The notes under the pieces are model-generated. The model was not told where the DNA came from, did not search any database, and saw only the letters and a list, made by a program, of their open reading frames with translations. Shown here piece by piece: positions 26,746 through 36,649 of a stretch of 64,000 nt of DNA (positions are counted from its first letter, which is position 1; every line of letters starts with the position of its first letter). Made by a program: the position numbers and the translations under genes. The stretch comes from Thalassotalea sp. G2M2-11 (GTDB taxonomy: Bacteria > Pseudomonadota > Gammaproteobacteria > Enterobacterales > Alteromonadaceae), in contig NZ_JADNYL010000003.1 of assembly GCF_017168195.1 (NCBI RefSeq), forward strand, positions 62,001 to 126,000, read 5' to 3'.

Positions 26746-29550
26746 ATGCCAGAAGGTGTAATGAAGGCTTGGCTAGAGTCTTCCCATTTAAGCGGTGCAA
26801 ATACTGCTTATATTGAAGAATTGTACGAATCTTACCTCGATAACTCGCAATCTGTGTCGGCAGAGTGGCGTGAAGTCTTTCAGCAACTGCCTAAGATTGA
26901 GGGTGCTGATGTTGAATATCGTCACTCAGAAATCCGAGAAGAATTCAGAGAACTTGCAAAAGAAGCCCATAAAACCGTGGTCGTATCGGCTGGTGGTGAT
27001 GCAAAACAAGTTAAAGTATTGCAACTCATTAATGCATTCCGTTTTCGCGGTCATCAAAACGCTAATTTAGATCCGCTAGGGATTTGGCAGCGTGAGAAAG
27101 TACGTGATTTGCAACTGTCGCATCATGAGTTATCTGAAAACGATTTTGACAAAGAGTTTAATGTAGGCTCTTTTGCCGTCGGTCAAGAGACCATGAAGTT
27201 AGGCGATTTATTCAAAGCGTTGCAGAAAACGTATACTGGCTCTATTGGTGCTGAGTATATGCATATTACTTCGACTGATGAAAAGCGCTGGATCCAAAAT
27301 CGCCTTGAATCAGTGCAGTCACAAGCAAAAATGTCTGTGACTGAAAAAGAAGAAGTACTTAAAGGCTTGATTGCTGCTGATGGCTTGGAAAAATACCTTG
27401 GGGCTAAATTCCCAGGGGCTAAGCGCTTTTCACTAGAAGGTGGCGATGCCTTAATTCCAATGCTGAAAGAGTTAATTACGCGTGCAGGCACTCATGGCAC
27501 TAAAGAAGTTGTCTTTGGTATGGCTCACCGTGGTCGTCTGAATGTGCTTGTTAATGTCATGGGCAAAAACCCGAATAAACTATTTGATGAATTTGCTGGT
27601 AAAACAGATGAAGTGTTAGGCTCTGGTGATGTGAAATACCACCAAGGTTATTCATCTGACTTTGTGACACCAGGCGGTAATGTGCATCTAGCGCTCGCTT
27701 TTAACCCTTCTCATCTTGAAATTGTTAACCCTGTCGTGATTGGCTCAGTTCGAGCTCGTCAAGACAGACGTGAATGTGATCAGGGCGACTTAGTGTTACC
27801 GGTTACCATTCATGGTGATTCTGCTATCGCTGGTCAGGGGGTAGTACAAGAAACCTTTAATATGTCACAAGCGCGTGCATTTAAAGTGGGTGGTACTATT
27901 CGTATTGTAGTGAACAACCAAGTTGGCTTTACTACTTCAAACCCGCAAGATACGCGCAGTGGTGAGTACTGTACCGATATAGCTAAAATGGTACAGGCAC
28001 CAATTCTTCATGTGAATGGCGATGATCCTGAAGCGGTTGTTTTAGCAACCCAAATCGCACTAGATTACCGTAATACCTTTAAGCGTGATGTGGTTATCGA
28101 TCTTGTTTGTTACCGTCGTCACGGACATAACGAAGCAGATGAGCCAAATGCGACGCAGCCGTTAATGTATCAGAAGGTGAAAAAGCACCCAACGCCTCGT
28201 CAGCTGTATATGGAACGTCTAAACAGTGAAGGTTCAATACCTGAATCGAAAGCCAAAGAATTAGTTGAATACTACCGAAAACTGCTTGATGAAGGTCAGT
28301 GCACTGTTGAACAGTGGCGCCCGATGACAGAGCATTCAGTCGATTGGACTCCTTATCTTGGTCATGACTGGGATGATGCTTATGATGCATCTCTACCATT
28401 AGATAAATTAAAAGCGTTGGCAGAGAGTATCTCAAGCTATCCTGAATCGCATACCGTCCATTCACGTGTTAAAAAGATATATGATGACCGTGTTAAAATG
28501 GCAAAAGGCGAGAAGTTACTTGATTGGGGCTTTGCGGAAAATCTAGCTTACGCGACTATTGTAGATGAAGGCCAACGTGTTCGTATCACGGGTCAAGATG
28601 CGGGTCGTGGTACATTCTTCCATCGCCACGCTGTGCTTCATAATCAGGACGATTCTTCACAATACATGCCGTTAAAAAATGTACGAGAAGGGCAAGGGCC
28701 TTTTGATGTTCATGATTCGGTGTTGTCTGAAGTGTCTGTGCTTGCGTTTGAATATGGTTATACCACGGCAGAACCAGCTGGTTTAACGATTTGGGAAGCC
28801 CAATTTGGTGACTTTGCAAACTGCGCACAAGTGGTTTTTGATCAGTTCATTTCTTCAGGTGAACAAAAGTGGGGCCGTTTATGTGGCTTAACTATGTTAT
28901 TACCTCATGGATATGAAGGACAAGGTCCGGAACATTCATCTGCGCGCTTAGAACGTTATTTACAGCTGTGTGCTGATCACAATATGCAAGTGTGTATTCC
29001 ATCAACACCAGCACAAGTGTTTAATATGTTACGCCGTCAAGTGGTACGCCCAATGCGTCGTCCATTAGTGGTTATGTCACCTAAATCATTATTACGTCAT
29101 CCAGCTGCTGTTTCTTCATTAGAAGACTTGGCTTCGGGCGTTTTTCATAATGTTATCGGTGAAATTGATGATATTAATCCAAAAGACGTTGAACGCGTTG
29201 TTTTTTGTAGTGGTAAGGTTTATTACGAACTACTTGAACAACGTCGTAAGAGAGAATTAAACAATATTGCGATTATTCGTGTGGAACAACTTTACCCGTT
29301 CCCAGAAGAAGAATTTAAGAAAGAGTTGGAGCAATACCAACATGTTAAGCAATTTGTTTGGTGTCAGGAAGAACCGCAAAACCAAGGTGCTTGGTACTGT
29401 TCACAGCACCATTTTAGAGCGATGATCCCTGAAGGTACTTATTTGACATATGCTGGCCGTAAGGCATCTGCAGCGCCGGCTGTCGGCTATATGTCTGTCC
29501 ATGTTAAAGAACAACAAGCGTTAGTAAATGAAGCGCTAACCGTTGAATAA
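26746..29550 (+). CDS. sucA: 2-oxoglutarate dehydrogenase E1 component
   Basis: 934 residues. Thiamine-diphosphate-dependent decarboxylase of the 2-oxoglutarate dehydrogenase complex. The N-terminal segment for E2 binding (MKAWLESSHLSGANTAYIEELYESYL) is present. Family motifs: FGMAHRGRLNVLVN, HGDSAIAGQGVV and the pyrophosphate-binding RRHGHNEADEP. The C-terminal transketolase-like part shows GQDAGRGTFFHRHAVLH and LLPHGYEGQGPEHSSARLE. Followed 39 bases later by sucB. Confidence 0.98.
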   Translation: MPEGVMKAWLESSHLSGANTAYIEELYESYLDNSQSVSAEWREVFQQLPKIEGADVEYRHSEIREEFRELAKEAHKTVVVSAGGDAKQVKVLQLINAFRFRGHQNANLDPLGIWQREKVRDLQLSHHELSENDFDKEFNVGSFAVGQETMKLGDLFKALQKTYTGSIGAEYMHITSTDEKRWIQNRLESVQSQAKMSVTEKEEVLKGLIAADGLEKYLGAKFPGAKRFSLEGGDALIPMLKELITRAGTHGTKEVVFGMAHRGRLNVLVNVMGKNPNKLFDEFAGKTDEVLGSGDVKYHQGYSSDFVTPGGNVHLALAFNPSHLEIVNPVVIGSVRARQDRRECDQGDLVLPVTIHGDSAIAGQGVVQETFNMSQARAFKVGGTIRIVVNNQVGFTTSNPQDTRSGEYCTDIAKMVQAPILHVNGDDPEAVVLATQIALDYRNTFKRDVVIDLVCYRRHGHNEADEPNATQPLMYQKVKKHPTPRQLYMERLNSEGSIPESKAKELVEYYRKLLDEGQCTVEQWRPMTEHSVDWTPYLGHDWDDAYDASLPLDKLKALAESISSYPESHTVHSRVKKIYDDRVKMAKGEKLLDWGFAENLAYATIVDEGQRVRITGQDAGRGTFFHRHAVLHNQDDSSQYMPLKNVREGQGPFDVHDSVLSEVSVLAFEYGYTTAEPAGLTIWEAQFGDFANCAQVVFDQFISSGEQKWGRLCGLTMLLPHGYEGQGPEHSSARLERYLQLCADHNMQVCIPSTPAQVFNMLRRQVVRPMRRPLVVMSPKSLLRHPAAVSSLEDLASGVFHNVIGEIDDINPKDVERVVFCSGKVYYELLEQRRKRELNNIAIIRVEQLYPFPEEEFKKELEQYQHVKQFVWCQEEPQNQGAWYCSQHHFRAMIPEGTYLTYAGRKASAAPAVGYMSVHVKEQQALVNEALTVE

Positions 29551-29589
29551 ACCATATTATGTGGCTAAAAGATTGTAAGGAATAATTGA

Positions 29590-31071
29590 ATGACAACCGA
29601 AATTAAGGTTCCTGTTTTACCCGAATCAGTTGCTGATGCAACAGTAGCTACTTGGCATGTTCAAGTAGGTGATAGCGTATCACGCGATCAAGTACTTGTT
29701 GATATTGAAACAGATAAAGTGGTACTTGAAGTACCTGCAACTGTTGATGGTGTGATCACTGAGATCTCACAAGAAGAAGGGGCAACTGTTTTAGGTGAAC
29801 AAGTAATCGCCATTCTTACTGAAGGTACAGCAGCTCAAGAAAAGTCAGCACCAAAAGAAGACGCTCCAGCAGCATCAACAGGTGGCGAAACTCTTGATAT
29901 TTTAGTACCGGTATTACCTGAGTCAGTTGCTGATGCAACCGTTGCTACTTGGCATGTTGCCGAAGGTGATGCAGTATCTCGCGATCAAGTGTTGGTTGAT
30001 ATTGAAACTGACAAAGTGGTATTAGAAGTGCCTGCTACTGCTGATGGTGTGATGGGTAAAATTGAACACGGTGAAGGTGATACAGTGTTAGGTCAGCAAA
30101 AAATTGCTGAACTAATTGCCGGTGGTAGCGCAAGCGCTTCTGCTGCACCAGCGTCTTCAGCTGAAGATGCTGTAAGTGCAGATGAATTAGCTAGCCCGTC
30201 TGTTCGTCGATTAATGACCGAAAAAGGCTTAACCGCGAGTGACGTTACTGGCTCAGGTAAAGGTGGACGCATTACTAAAGAAGATGTTGAAGCAGTAGCT
30301 AATAAGCCAAAATCAGCACCAAAAGCTGAAGCACCAGCGCCAGCAGCACAAGCATCAGCAGCGTTAGGTGAACGTACTCAAAAACGTGTACCTATGACGC
30401 GTTTACGTAAAACTATTGCTAACCGCTTATTAGAAGCGAAAAATTCAACGGCGATGTTAACGACTTTCAATGAAGTTAACATGAAGCCAATCATGGACTT
30501 ACGTAAGCAATACAAAGACGTATTTGAGAAAACTCATGACACACGTTTAGGCTTTATGTCGTTCTATGTGAAGGCGGTAACGGAAGCATTAAAACGTTTC
30601 CCTGCAGTTAACGCTTCTATTGATGGCGATGATATTGTTTATCACAACTTCTTTGATATCTCGATTGCCGTGTCTACGCCTCGTGGTCTAGTAACTCCAG
30701 TTCTTCGTGATGCTGATCAGTTAAGCATGGCAGGGATTGAAAAAGGTATTAAAGAGCTAGCGATCAAAGGTCGTGATGGTAAATTGAGCATGGAAGACAT
30801 GCAAGGTGGTAACTTCACTATTACTAATGGTGGCGTATTTGGTTCATTAATCTCAACACCGATTATTAACCTACCACAAACGGCTATTTTAGGGATGCAT
30901 AAAATCCAAGATCGTCCAATGGCGGTTGATGGTAAGGTAGAAATTTTACCTATGATGTATCTAGCATTGTCTTATGACCACCGTTTGATTGATGGTAAAG
31001 AGTCTGTTGGCTTCTTAGTAACAATTAAAGAGTTACTTGAAGATCCAACACGTTTATTATTAGACGTATAA
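29590..31071 (+). CDS. sucB: Dihydrolipoyl succinyltransferase with two lipoyl domains
   Basis: 493 residues, about 90 more than E. coli SucB because the lipoyl domain is duplicated. The first carries lipoyl lysine K43, the second K142, each in [11 protein letters not shown], and both share [17 protein letters not shown]. An Ala/Pro-rich linker separates each from the next domain. A peripheral-subunit-binding domain ([14 protein letters not shown]) follows near residue 200, then the catalytic domain with His464 in DHRLIDG. The near-identical domain sequences indicate recent duplication or gene conversion. It forms the core of the complex and uses sucA product and dihydrolipoyl dehydrogenase encoded elsewhere. 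Confidence 0.97.
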   Translation: MTTEIKVPVLPESVADATVATWHVQVGDSVSRDQVLVDIETDKVVLEVPATVDGVITEISQEEGATVLGEQVIAILTEGTAAQEKSAPKEDAPAASTGGETLDILVPVLPESVADATVATWHVAEGDAVSRDQVLVDIETDKVVLEVPATADGVMGKIEHGEGDTVLGQQKIAELIAGGSASASAAPASSAEDAVSADELASPSVRRLMTEKGLTASDVTGSGKGGRITKEDVEAVANKPKSAPKAEAPAPAAQASAALGERTQKRVPMTRLRKTIANRLLEAKNSTAMLTTFNEVNMKPIMDLRKQYKDVFEKTHDTRLGFMSFYVKAVTEALKRFPAVNASIDGDDIVYHNFFDISIAVSTPRGLVTPVLRDADQLSMAGIEKGIKELAIKGRDGKLSMEDMQGGNFTITNGGVFGSLISTPIINLPQTAILGMHKIQDRPMAVDGKVEILPMMYLALSYDHRLIDGKESVGFLVTIKELLEDPTRLLLDV

Positions 31072-31094
31072 TCGTTAAGTGATAGCTCGTTAAT

Positions 31095-31120
31095 AAAAGC
31101 CGCTAAATAGCGGCTTTTTT
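31095..31120 (+). terminator. sucB intrinsic terminator
   Basis: AAAAGCCGCT (31095-31104), loop AAAT, AGCGGCTTTTTT from 31109, with a run of Ts, 23 bases after the sucB stop. This separates sucAB transcription from the arsR-like gene and from sucCD. Confidence 0.88.
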
Positions 31121-31136
31121 TATTGCTGAAATACTT

Positions 31137-31439
31137 CTACTTAGTTGCGGCTTGTTCATCAGCACAGCATTCATCCTGAAGAAAACCGAGCACTTGTTTA
31201 AGCCTTTGATATTCTACCACACAGTATAAGGTACGGCTTTCTCGACGCTGCTTGATCAATTGAGCAGAGACTAGCCCTGATATATGATGTGACAATGTTG
31301 ACGCTGGAATGTTTAATTGTTCTTGTATCACACCTACCGGTAAACCATTGGTTCCTGATTTCACTAATCGTTGAAAAATAGCTAATCGTGTTGGATGACC
31401 AAGTTCTTTAAGTGCTTTTGCAATGCTGTCGATATCCAT
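31137..31439 (-). CDS. ArsR/SmtB-family transcriptional regulator
   Basis: 100 residues from ATG 31439, with GAG upstream; a TTG at 31451 would add four residues. Winged helix-turn-helix core: LGHPTRLAIFQRLVKSG and the recognition helix region IPASTLSHHISGLVSAQLIKQRRESRTLYC. A Cys-Cys pair lies near the C-terminus (DECCADEQ) with one Cys in LYCVVEY, so metalloid or metal sensing by cysteines is plausible. Divergent from an ArsP-type permease, the usual arrangement for an arsR-regulated transporter. It probably represses that operon. Confidence 0.85.
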   Translation of the reverse strand: MDIDSIAKALKELGHPTRLAIFQRLVKSGTNGLPVGVIQEQLNIPASTLSHHISGLVSAQLIKQRRESRTLYCVVEYQRLKQVLGFLQDECCADEQAATK

Positions 31440-31460
31440 CAAAAATCTCAAAATTCATAT

Positions 31461-31526
31461 CTATATTTCGATATTACTAGAAATAACTTGCAATAAGCAA
31501 ATGTAATTATATAATTCGAAAAATCT
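31461..31526. promoter_or_regulatory. Possible operator region between arsR-like gene and permease
   Basis: The 111-base divergent spacer is AT-rich and carries ATAT-TTCG-ATAT at 31463-31474 and AATTCGAAAAATCTAGAA nearby, both containing TTCGA. Such AT-rich dyads fit ArsR-family operators, but no strong consensus was matched. Confidence 0.25.
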
Positions 31527-31550
31527 AGAAGTATGGAATTGGTCGTTGTG

Positions 31551-32456
31551 ATGAATGAATCTGTGAGCAGTACATTAAATATGTTTGTTTTTCTTGCCGT
31601 AGAGTTAACGGTGCTTTTTTTAGCTATTAGTTATCTAGTTGGTGTGTTGCAGCACTATATTTCGCCAAACAAAATCAAGGCGATACTAAGTAGTTAAAAT
31701 GGCAAAGGCTATGTGGTTGCTGTTTTTCTTGGCGCGATCACGCCGTTTTGCTCTTGCTCTACCATTCCTTTTTTAAAAGGGTTATTACGAGCAAAAGCAG
31801 GGTTTGGGCCTATGCTAGTGTTTTTATTTGCCAGCCCTTTGTTAAATCCAATCGTGTTAGGGCTATTTGCTGTCACCTTTGGCTGGCAAGTGGCGTTATT
31901 TTATTTTGCTGTAGCGGTTGTTGTTTCGATCGCGGCTGGCTTTACCTTAGAGCAACTTGGTTTTGAACGTTATGTCAAATCTGAAGCGTATCTGGCGCCT
32001 GCATCAACAAATTGTGCGAGTCAATGTGCTCAGGCAAAACCCATTGTTTCGAAATGGCTTAGCATTTGGCAAAGCACTTGGAAAGACTTTAAGGCTGTGC
32101 TGCCTTATTTAGCGGTAAGTATCACAGTGGGCGCTGTTATTCATGGTTTTGTCCCGGCTGAATTTATTGCCAGTGTTGCCAGTAAAGATAACTTACTGGC
32201 TATTCCTATTGCTGCCGTGATTGGTATTCCTTTGTACGTTAGAGCTTCTGCAATGATACCGCTCAGTTCAGTGCTCGTTTCTATGGGCATGGGATTAGGA
32301 GCGGTTATGGCATTAATTATTGGTAGTGCAGGGGCAAGCTTAACGGAAGTGATATTACTAAAGTCATTGTTTAAAAATACCATGATAGTTGCTTTTTTAG
32401 TTGTTGTGCTGTCAATGGCAATTGGTGCAGGTATCTTATATTCAACGTTGTTTTAA
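31551..32456 (+). pseudogene. ArsP/UPF0718-type permease interrupted by an in-frame stop
   Basis: Reading from ATG 31551 (or ATG 31533, same frame) gives 48 residues (VFLAVELTVLFLAISYLVG, HYISPNKIKAILSS) typical of the N-terminus of the DUF318 permeases, then TAA at 31695-31697, then in the same frame NGKGYVVAVFLGAITPFCSCS and the remaining helices to 32456 (about 300 residues in total). The FCSCS cysteine motif needed by ArsP is intact. A single nonsense codon therefore splits an otherwise complete gene. A restart at GTG 31713 would give a 247-residue protein lacking the first helix. It may be a pseudogene, a read-through, or a sequencing error. The divergent ArsR-like gene suggests a metalloid efflux role. 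Confidence 0.8.
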
Positions 32457-32825
32457 ATACTAAGCTGATTGACGTTGCCATACCAGCTCAAATGCCTTTG
32501 CAAGAAGGAGCGAGTTATTGTGTAATTTCTTGTGGTGTAGACAGTGGTGGCTGCATGCAAATTTAACGCAATTTGATTTTTACTGTTGGATAATTATTCA
32601 AACTGCAAAGATAAACATATAAGTCAATACAGATGTAAGGTATTTGTTAAACTTTCATTATTATTAATCAAATTACTCAAAAAAATAATGATCTAGACTA
32701 TAGTATAAGCTTCAAGGGGTTTGCTCTTTAGAGCTTTTGTACTATAATCGGTCAACTTTTTTCGATGGTGGTAGCTTTTATTTAGTTACTGTCATTTTCA
32801 TCTACAGATAAATGGATAAAACACC
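32457..32825. other. Intergenic region between permease remnant and sucC
   Basis: 369 bases. The first part holds a 24-codon frame (32492-32566) with three cysteines ending CGVDSGGCMQI, of unknown meaning. The second part holds the sucC promoter. No terminator for the permease was found. Confidence 0.5.
32720..32748 (+). promoter_or_regulatory. Putative sigma-70 promoter of sucCD
   Basis: A perfect TATAAT lies at 32743-32748, and TTTGCT/TTGCTC at 32720-32726 with a 16-17-bp spacer, 77 bases before the sucC start. It agrees with sucCD being a separate transcription unit from sucAB. Confidence 0.45.
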
Positions 32826-33992
32826 ATGAATTTGCATGAGTATCAAGCGAAACAATTATTCGCTGAATATGGTTTACCAGTTTCTGAAGGTTTCGCTTGC
32901 GATACACCTCAAGAAGCTGCGGAAGCTGCTGATAAAATTGGCGGCGATATGTGGGTTGTTAAGGCACAGGTTCACGCCGGTGGCCGTGGTAAAGCTGGCG
33001 GTGTTAAGCTAGTTAAAACCAAAGACGAAATCAAAGAATTCGCACAAAACTGGTTAGGTAAGAACTTAGTGACTTACCAAACAGATGCGAATGGTCAGCC
33101 AGTTGCTAAAATTTTAGTAGAAAGCTGTACTGATATCGCGAACGAACTATATTTAGGCGCGGTTGTTGACCGTGGTACTCGTCGTGTTGTATTCATGGCT
33201 TCAACAGAAGGCGGTGTTGACATCGAAACTGTTGCTGAAGAAACACCACACTTGATCCACAAAGCAGCGATTGACCCATTAGTAGGTCCTCAAGCGTATC
33301 AAGCGCGTGAATTAGGTTTCAAACTTGGCTTAAACCCAACACAAATGAAGCAATTTGTAAAAATCTTCATGGGCTTAGGTAACATGTTTATCGATCACGA
33401 TTTCGCCTTATTAGAAATCAACCCGTTAGTTATTACTGACGCAGGTAACTTACACTGCTTAGACGGCAAAATTGGCGTTGATTCAAATGCGTTATACCGT
33501 CAAGCAAAAATCCGTGAAATGCACGATCCATCTCAAGAAGATGAGCGTGAAGCACATGCAGCGCAGTGGGAATTAAACTACGTAGCATTAGACGGCAACG
33601 TAGGTTGTATGGTTAACGGTGCTGGCCTTGCAATGGGTACCATGGATATCGTTAACTTACACGGCGGCAAGCCAGCTAACTTCCTTGATGTAGGTGGTGG
33701 CGCAACGAAAGAACGTGTATCAGAAGCATTCAAAATCATCCTTTCTGATGACAACGTTAAAGCAGTATTGGTAAACATTTTCGGTGGTATCGTGCGTTGT
33801 GACATGATCGCTGAAGGTATTATCGGTGCGGTTAAAGAAGTAGGTGTTGAAGTACCAGTGGTTGTTCGCCTTGAAGGTACAAACGCTGAAGCAGGTCGTG
33901 AAGTGTTAGCTAACTCAGGCTTAGACATTATCGCTGCTGAATCATTAACTGACGCTGCTACTAAAGTAGTTGCTGCTGCGGAGGGCAAATAA
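32826..33992 (+). CDS. sucC: Succinyl-CoA synthetase beta subunit
   Basis: 388 residues, family length. ATP-grasp N-terminal domain with [37 protein letters not shown] and EINPLVI; C-terminal ligase-CoA domain with [16 protein letters not shown]. Makes ATP (or GTP) and succinate from succinyl-CoA with SucD. The stop overlaps the sucD start by one base (TAATG). Separated here from sucAB by the ArsR-permease insertion. Confidence 0.98.
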   Translation: MNLHEYQAKQLFAEYGLPVSEGFACDTPQEAAEAADKIGGDMWVVKAQVHAGGRGKAGGVKLVKTKDEIKEFAQNWLGKNLVTYQTDANGQPVAKILVESCTDIANELYLGAVVDRGTRRVVFMASTEGGVDIETVAEETPHLIHKAAIDPLVGPQAYQARELGFKLGLNPTQMKQFVKIFMGLGNMFIDHDFALLEINPLVITDAGNLHCLDGKIGVDSNALYRQAKIREMHDPSQEDEREAHAAQWELNYVALDGNVGCMVNGAGLAMGTMDIVNLHGGKPANFLDVGGGATKERVSEAFKIILSDDNVKAVLVNIFGGIVRCDMIAEGIIGAVKEVGVEVPVVVRLEGTNAEAGREVLANSGLDIIAAESLTDAATKVVAAAEGK

Positions 33993-34864
33993 TGTCTGTA
34001 TTAATTAACAAAGATACTAAAGTTATCTGTCAAGGTTTCACTGGTGGTCAAGGTACTTTCCACTCAGAGCAAGCGATCGAATACGGTACGCAAATGGTTG
34101 GTGGTGTATCACCAGGCAAAGGCGGTCAAACTCACTTAGGTTTACCAGTATTTAACACAGTACGTGAAGCGGTAGAAGCAACTGGCGCAACTGCAACAGT
34201 TATCTACGTACCGGCACCATTTTGTAAAGATGCTATTTTAGAAGCGATTGATGCAGGTATTGAATTAATCGTGACTATTACTGAAGGTATTCCAACGTTA
34301 GACATGCTTGACGTTAAAGTGAAGCTTGAAGAAACTGGCGTTCGTATGATCGGTCCTAACTGTCCTGGTGTTATCACGCCGGGCGAAACTAAGATTGGTA
34401 TCATGCCAGGTCACATCCACAAGCCAGGTAAAGTAGGTATCGTATCTCGTTCAGGTACGTTAACTTATGAAGCCGTTAAGCAAACAACGGATGCTGGTTT
34501 TGGTCAATCAACGTGTGTTGGTATTGGTGGTGACCCAATCCCAGGTACTAACTTCATTGACGTATTGGAAATGTTCCAAAATGACGACCAAACTGAAGCG
34601 ATCGTAATGATCGGTGAAATTGGTGGTACAGCAGAAGAAGAAGCAGCTGAGTACATTAAAGCAAATGTTACTAAGCCGGTAGTTTCTTACATTGCTGGTG
34701 TTACTGCTCCTCCAGGTAAGCGTATGGGCCATGCTGGTGCTATCATTGCTGGTGGTAAAGGTACAGCTGACGAGAAATTTGCTGCATTAGAAGCTGCTGG
34801 TGTTAAAACGGTTCGTTCTTTAGCGGATATCGGTGAAGCACTTAAAGAGAAAGCGGGTTGGTAA
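33992..34864 (+). CDS. sucD: Succinyl-CoA synthetase alpha subunit
   Basis: 290 residues. Rossmann CoA-binding N-terminus ([32 protein letters not shown]), [13 protein letters not shown] and the phosphohistidine region [20 protein letters not shown] with the active His. Works with SucC. It is followed by a clear intrinsic terminator. Confidence 0.98.
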   Translation: MSVLINKDTKVICQGFTGGQGTFHSEQAIEYGTQMVGGVSPGKGGQTHLGLPVFNTVREAVEATGATATVIYVPAPFCKDAILEAIDAGIELIVTITEGIPTLDMLDVKVKLEETGVRMIGPNCPGVITPGETKIGIMPGHIHKPGKVGIVSRSGTLTYEAVKQTTDAGFGQSTCVGIGGDPIPGTNFIDVLEMFQNDDQTEAIVMIGEIGGTAEEEAAEYIKANVTKPVVSYIAGVTAPPGKRMGHAGAIIAGGKGTADEKFAALEAAGVKTVRSLADIGEALKEKAGW

Positions 34865-34894
34865 GCAACTAGCGTTTCTTTTGAAATGATATTT

Positions 34895-34920
34895 AAAACC
34901 CGCCATCAGGCGGGTTTTTT
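34895..34920 (+). terminator. sucCD intrinsic terminator
   Basis: AAAACCCGCC (34895-34904), loop ATCA, GGCGGGTTTTTT from 34909, 31 bases after the sucD stop. The T-run ends beside the stop codon of the convergent - strand gene at 34924. Confidence 0.9.
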
Positions 34921-34923
34921 GTT

Positions 34924-35856
34924 TTAAACAAACATATCCCTTTGTTTGTCATACATAGATTTAGCATGCCTATGCGCCTTGCCCTGTGGTGTTTCATGAG
35001 GAGATTGACCATCTAGTACTTCAATAACTGTGGGGACAGAATACCCTTTAATTTTTACTTCTCCAATTTCATCTAGCTCTCGATTAATTCTTAATACACA
35101 GTTTATGCTTGTACCCGCGTGAAAATTTAAGCCATCAATAAAAATAGATTCTTTGAATTTTTGATCATGCATATTAAAGCTAATTGTTTGATCTTTATAT
35201 ATTCCTTTCCACTTATAATTACCATCTTTTAATACTGGTGATATAAGCTCTATTTGTGCATTATCATCCTCTTCTGCTCTCAATTTATTAGTACTAAGAA
35301 TAAACTCTCTAAATGCTCTTCGGTCTATGATTTTTTCTTGGGAAAATGGGTTATCTTTATTATCAAGTGCACTGATACTTATACTCTTAACTTTAGGGTC
35401 ATTATTTAGATGAGTATAAAAATTAGATTTTCGTTTTGTTATCTTTAAATTTTTAGATAATTTTTTTGCGGTTACCTTGGCAAGATCGTTAATATTGTCA
35501 GATGAGTTTATTTGCTGCAGCTTCATTTTAAGTTCTTGTATTTGTAACTGCTCGAGCTCTTTAGTACGAGCATCACCTTCGGGATCATAAGTAAAGTATA
35601 TTGTTGTTACTAAGCCTACTGCCATTAAAATAACTTGAAGCTGTTGAGAGTTTTCGCCTAGTGCTTTCCATTTATCTTTAAAGCCGCCTTCAAGAGGTAT
35701 TTCTGATATTAGTCTTGTTTTAATATCTAATAATGTGGCGACTTCGGATATTATTGCTAATAGCTCTGCTTCACACTTATTTCTTGTTATCGCATCGATA
35801 TCATGACTATCATCATCAAAATAATAATGAAGCTCAAGCTTGTTTATTGCTTCCAT
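34924..35856 (-). CDS. Unknown membrane-anchored protein
   Basis: 310 residues from ATG 35856, with GGAAA upstream; a TTG at 35880 would add eight residues. Not assigned to a family with confidence. Residues 1-75 are a soluble acidic region (LELHYYFDDDSHDIDA, NKCEAELLAI, EGGFKDKWKALGENS). A hydrophobic helix (LQVILMAVGLVTTIYFTY) follows, then a Glu/Gln/Lys-rich coiled-coil-like stretch (KELEQLQIQELKMKLQQI) and a beta-rich C-terminal domain (TISFNMHDQKFKESIFIDGLNFHAG). Such proteins occur as lone accessory genes. It opens the repeat-rich accessory segment. Confidence 0.75.
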   Translation of the reverse strand: MEAINKLELHYYFDDDSHDIDAITRNKCEAELLAIISEVATLLDIKTRLISEIPLEGGFKDKWKALGENSQQLQVILMAVGLVTTIYFTYDPEGDARTKELEQLQIQELKMKLQQINSSDNINDLAKVTAKKLSKNLKITKRKSNFYTHLNNDPKVKSISISALDNKDNPFSQEKIIDRRAFREFILSTNKLRAEEDDNAQIELISPVLKDGNYKWKGIYKDQTISFNMHDQKFKESIFIDGLNFHAGTSINCVLRINRELDEIGEVKIKGYSVPTVIEVLDGQSPHETPQGKAHRHAKSMYDKQRDMFV

Positions 35857-35966
35857 TCGTTTTTCCGATTTATTTAACAATATTTTAGTAACATATTGTC
35901 ATGGCAGAACTTTATTGTTAATACTGATAATTAATACAGTCATGGTAAAAATAAATGAGGCTAGAG

Positions 35967-36187
35967 CGTTTGATTGGTTATCATAAAATACTTTTTAGTT
36001 TAGTTAATCATTCTTATAATATTGTCGCGGTGGCGACAACACCCAAAGGGAGACTGCCTCCGGCCTCCCTTTGGAATCCCTCGGAGCTGCTGAAAAATGT
36101 ATTTCTTCTTTCATCACTAATATTCGAGCTAACGTTCAGATAGCACATCCATGTGCTACTTCACTTTGCTGGCGTCCTGCCAGCAAT
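35967..36187 (+). repeat. Structured repeat, copy R1
   Basis: Starts CGTTTGATT, then AATACTTTTTAG. Stem A: TTGTCGC (36022-36028) with GCGACAA (36033-36039). Stem B: CCAAAGGGAG (36043-36052) with CTCCCTTTGG (36065-36074), perfect. Then CCCTCGGAGCTGC. A tail follows with CGAGCTAACGTTCAGATA at 36124-36141 and two small palindromes, GCACATCCATGTGC (36143-36156) and TGGCGTCCTGCCA. Confidence 0.85.
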
Positions 36188-36241
36188 AGCTGATATTGAT
36201 GATTCATTCAGACATTTTTCAGGAAATCAATGGGGTCAGAT

Positions 36242-36475
36242 CGTTTGATTTGTTCTTGTTAAATACTTTCTAATATTGCTTTATATTTTCATTATATTGT
36301 CGAGGGTGCTCGACGGCACCCAGAAAGGGGCAAACGCCGGCCCCTCTCTGGACTCTCCCGGCGCTGCTAGCAAATGTTATATCTGATCTTAAAAACCTTA
36401 ATATCGACGTATCGGCTCATATGGCACATCCCTGTGCCACAGAGCCTTTGCCATCATCCATGATGGCAATACGTG
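36242..36475 (+). repeat. Structured repeat, copy R3
   Basis: Starts CGTTTGATT then AAATACTTTCTAATATTG. Stem A: GTCGAG (36299-36304) with CTCGAC (36309-36314). Stem B: 12 pairs with one mismatch, 36320-36331 with 36340-36351. Then CCCGGCGCTGC. Its tail holds GGCACATCCCTGTGCC and GCCATCATCCATGATGGC palindromes, parallel to those of R1 but with other stem bases. Confidence 0.82.
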
Positions 36476-36649
36476 ATTAAGTTTTTTAATTTCAGACATT
36501 TGCTCAAGCAGAATAATGCTCCGTTCAAGTTTGGTGATTAGTTTCGTTGTTTCTGGTTTGGTGTTTATTGCGGTTAAGCTATAGAAATGAGTGGGGCTGT
36601 TTACACCTGTTCCCATCTCAGCGGTTTGATAATTAACTAGCAAGGGTAG

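Noticed and set aside
36398-36643. 81-codon - strand frame in the repeat region
   Set aside because: Its C-terminal part is a reading of the CATCC palindromes of R3 and no ribosome-binding site is seen; similar peptides arise wherever these palindromes occur.
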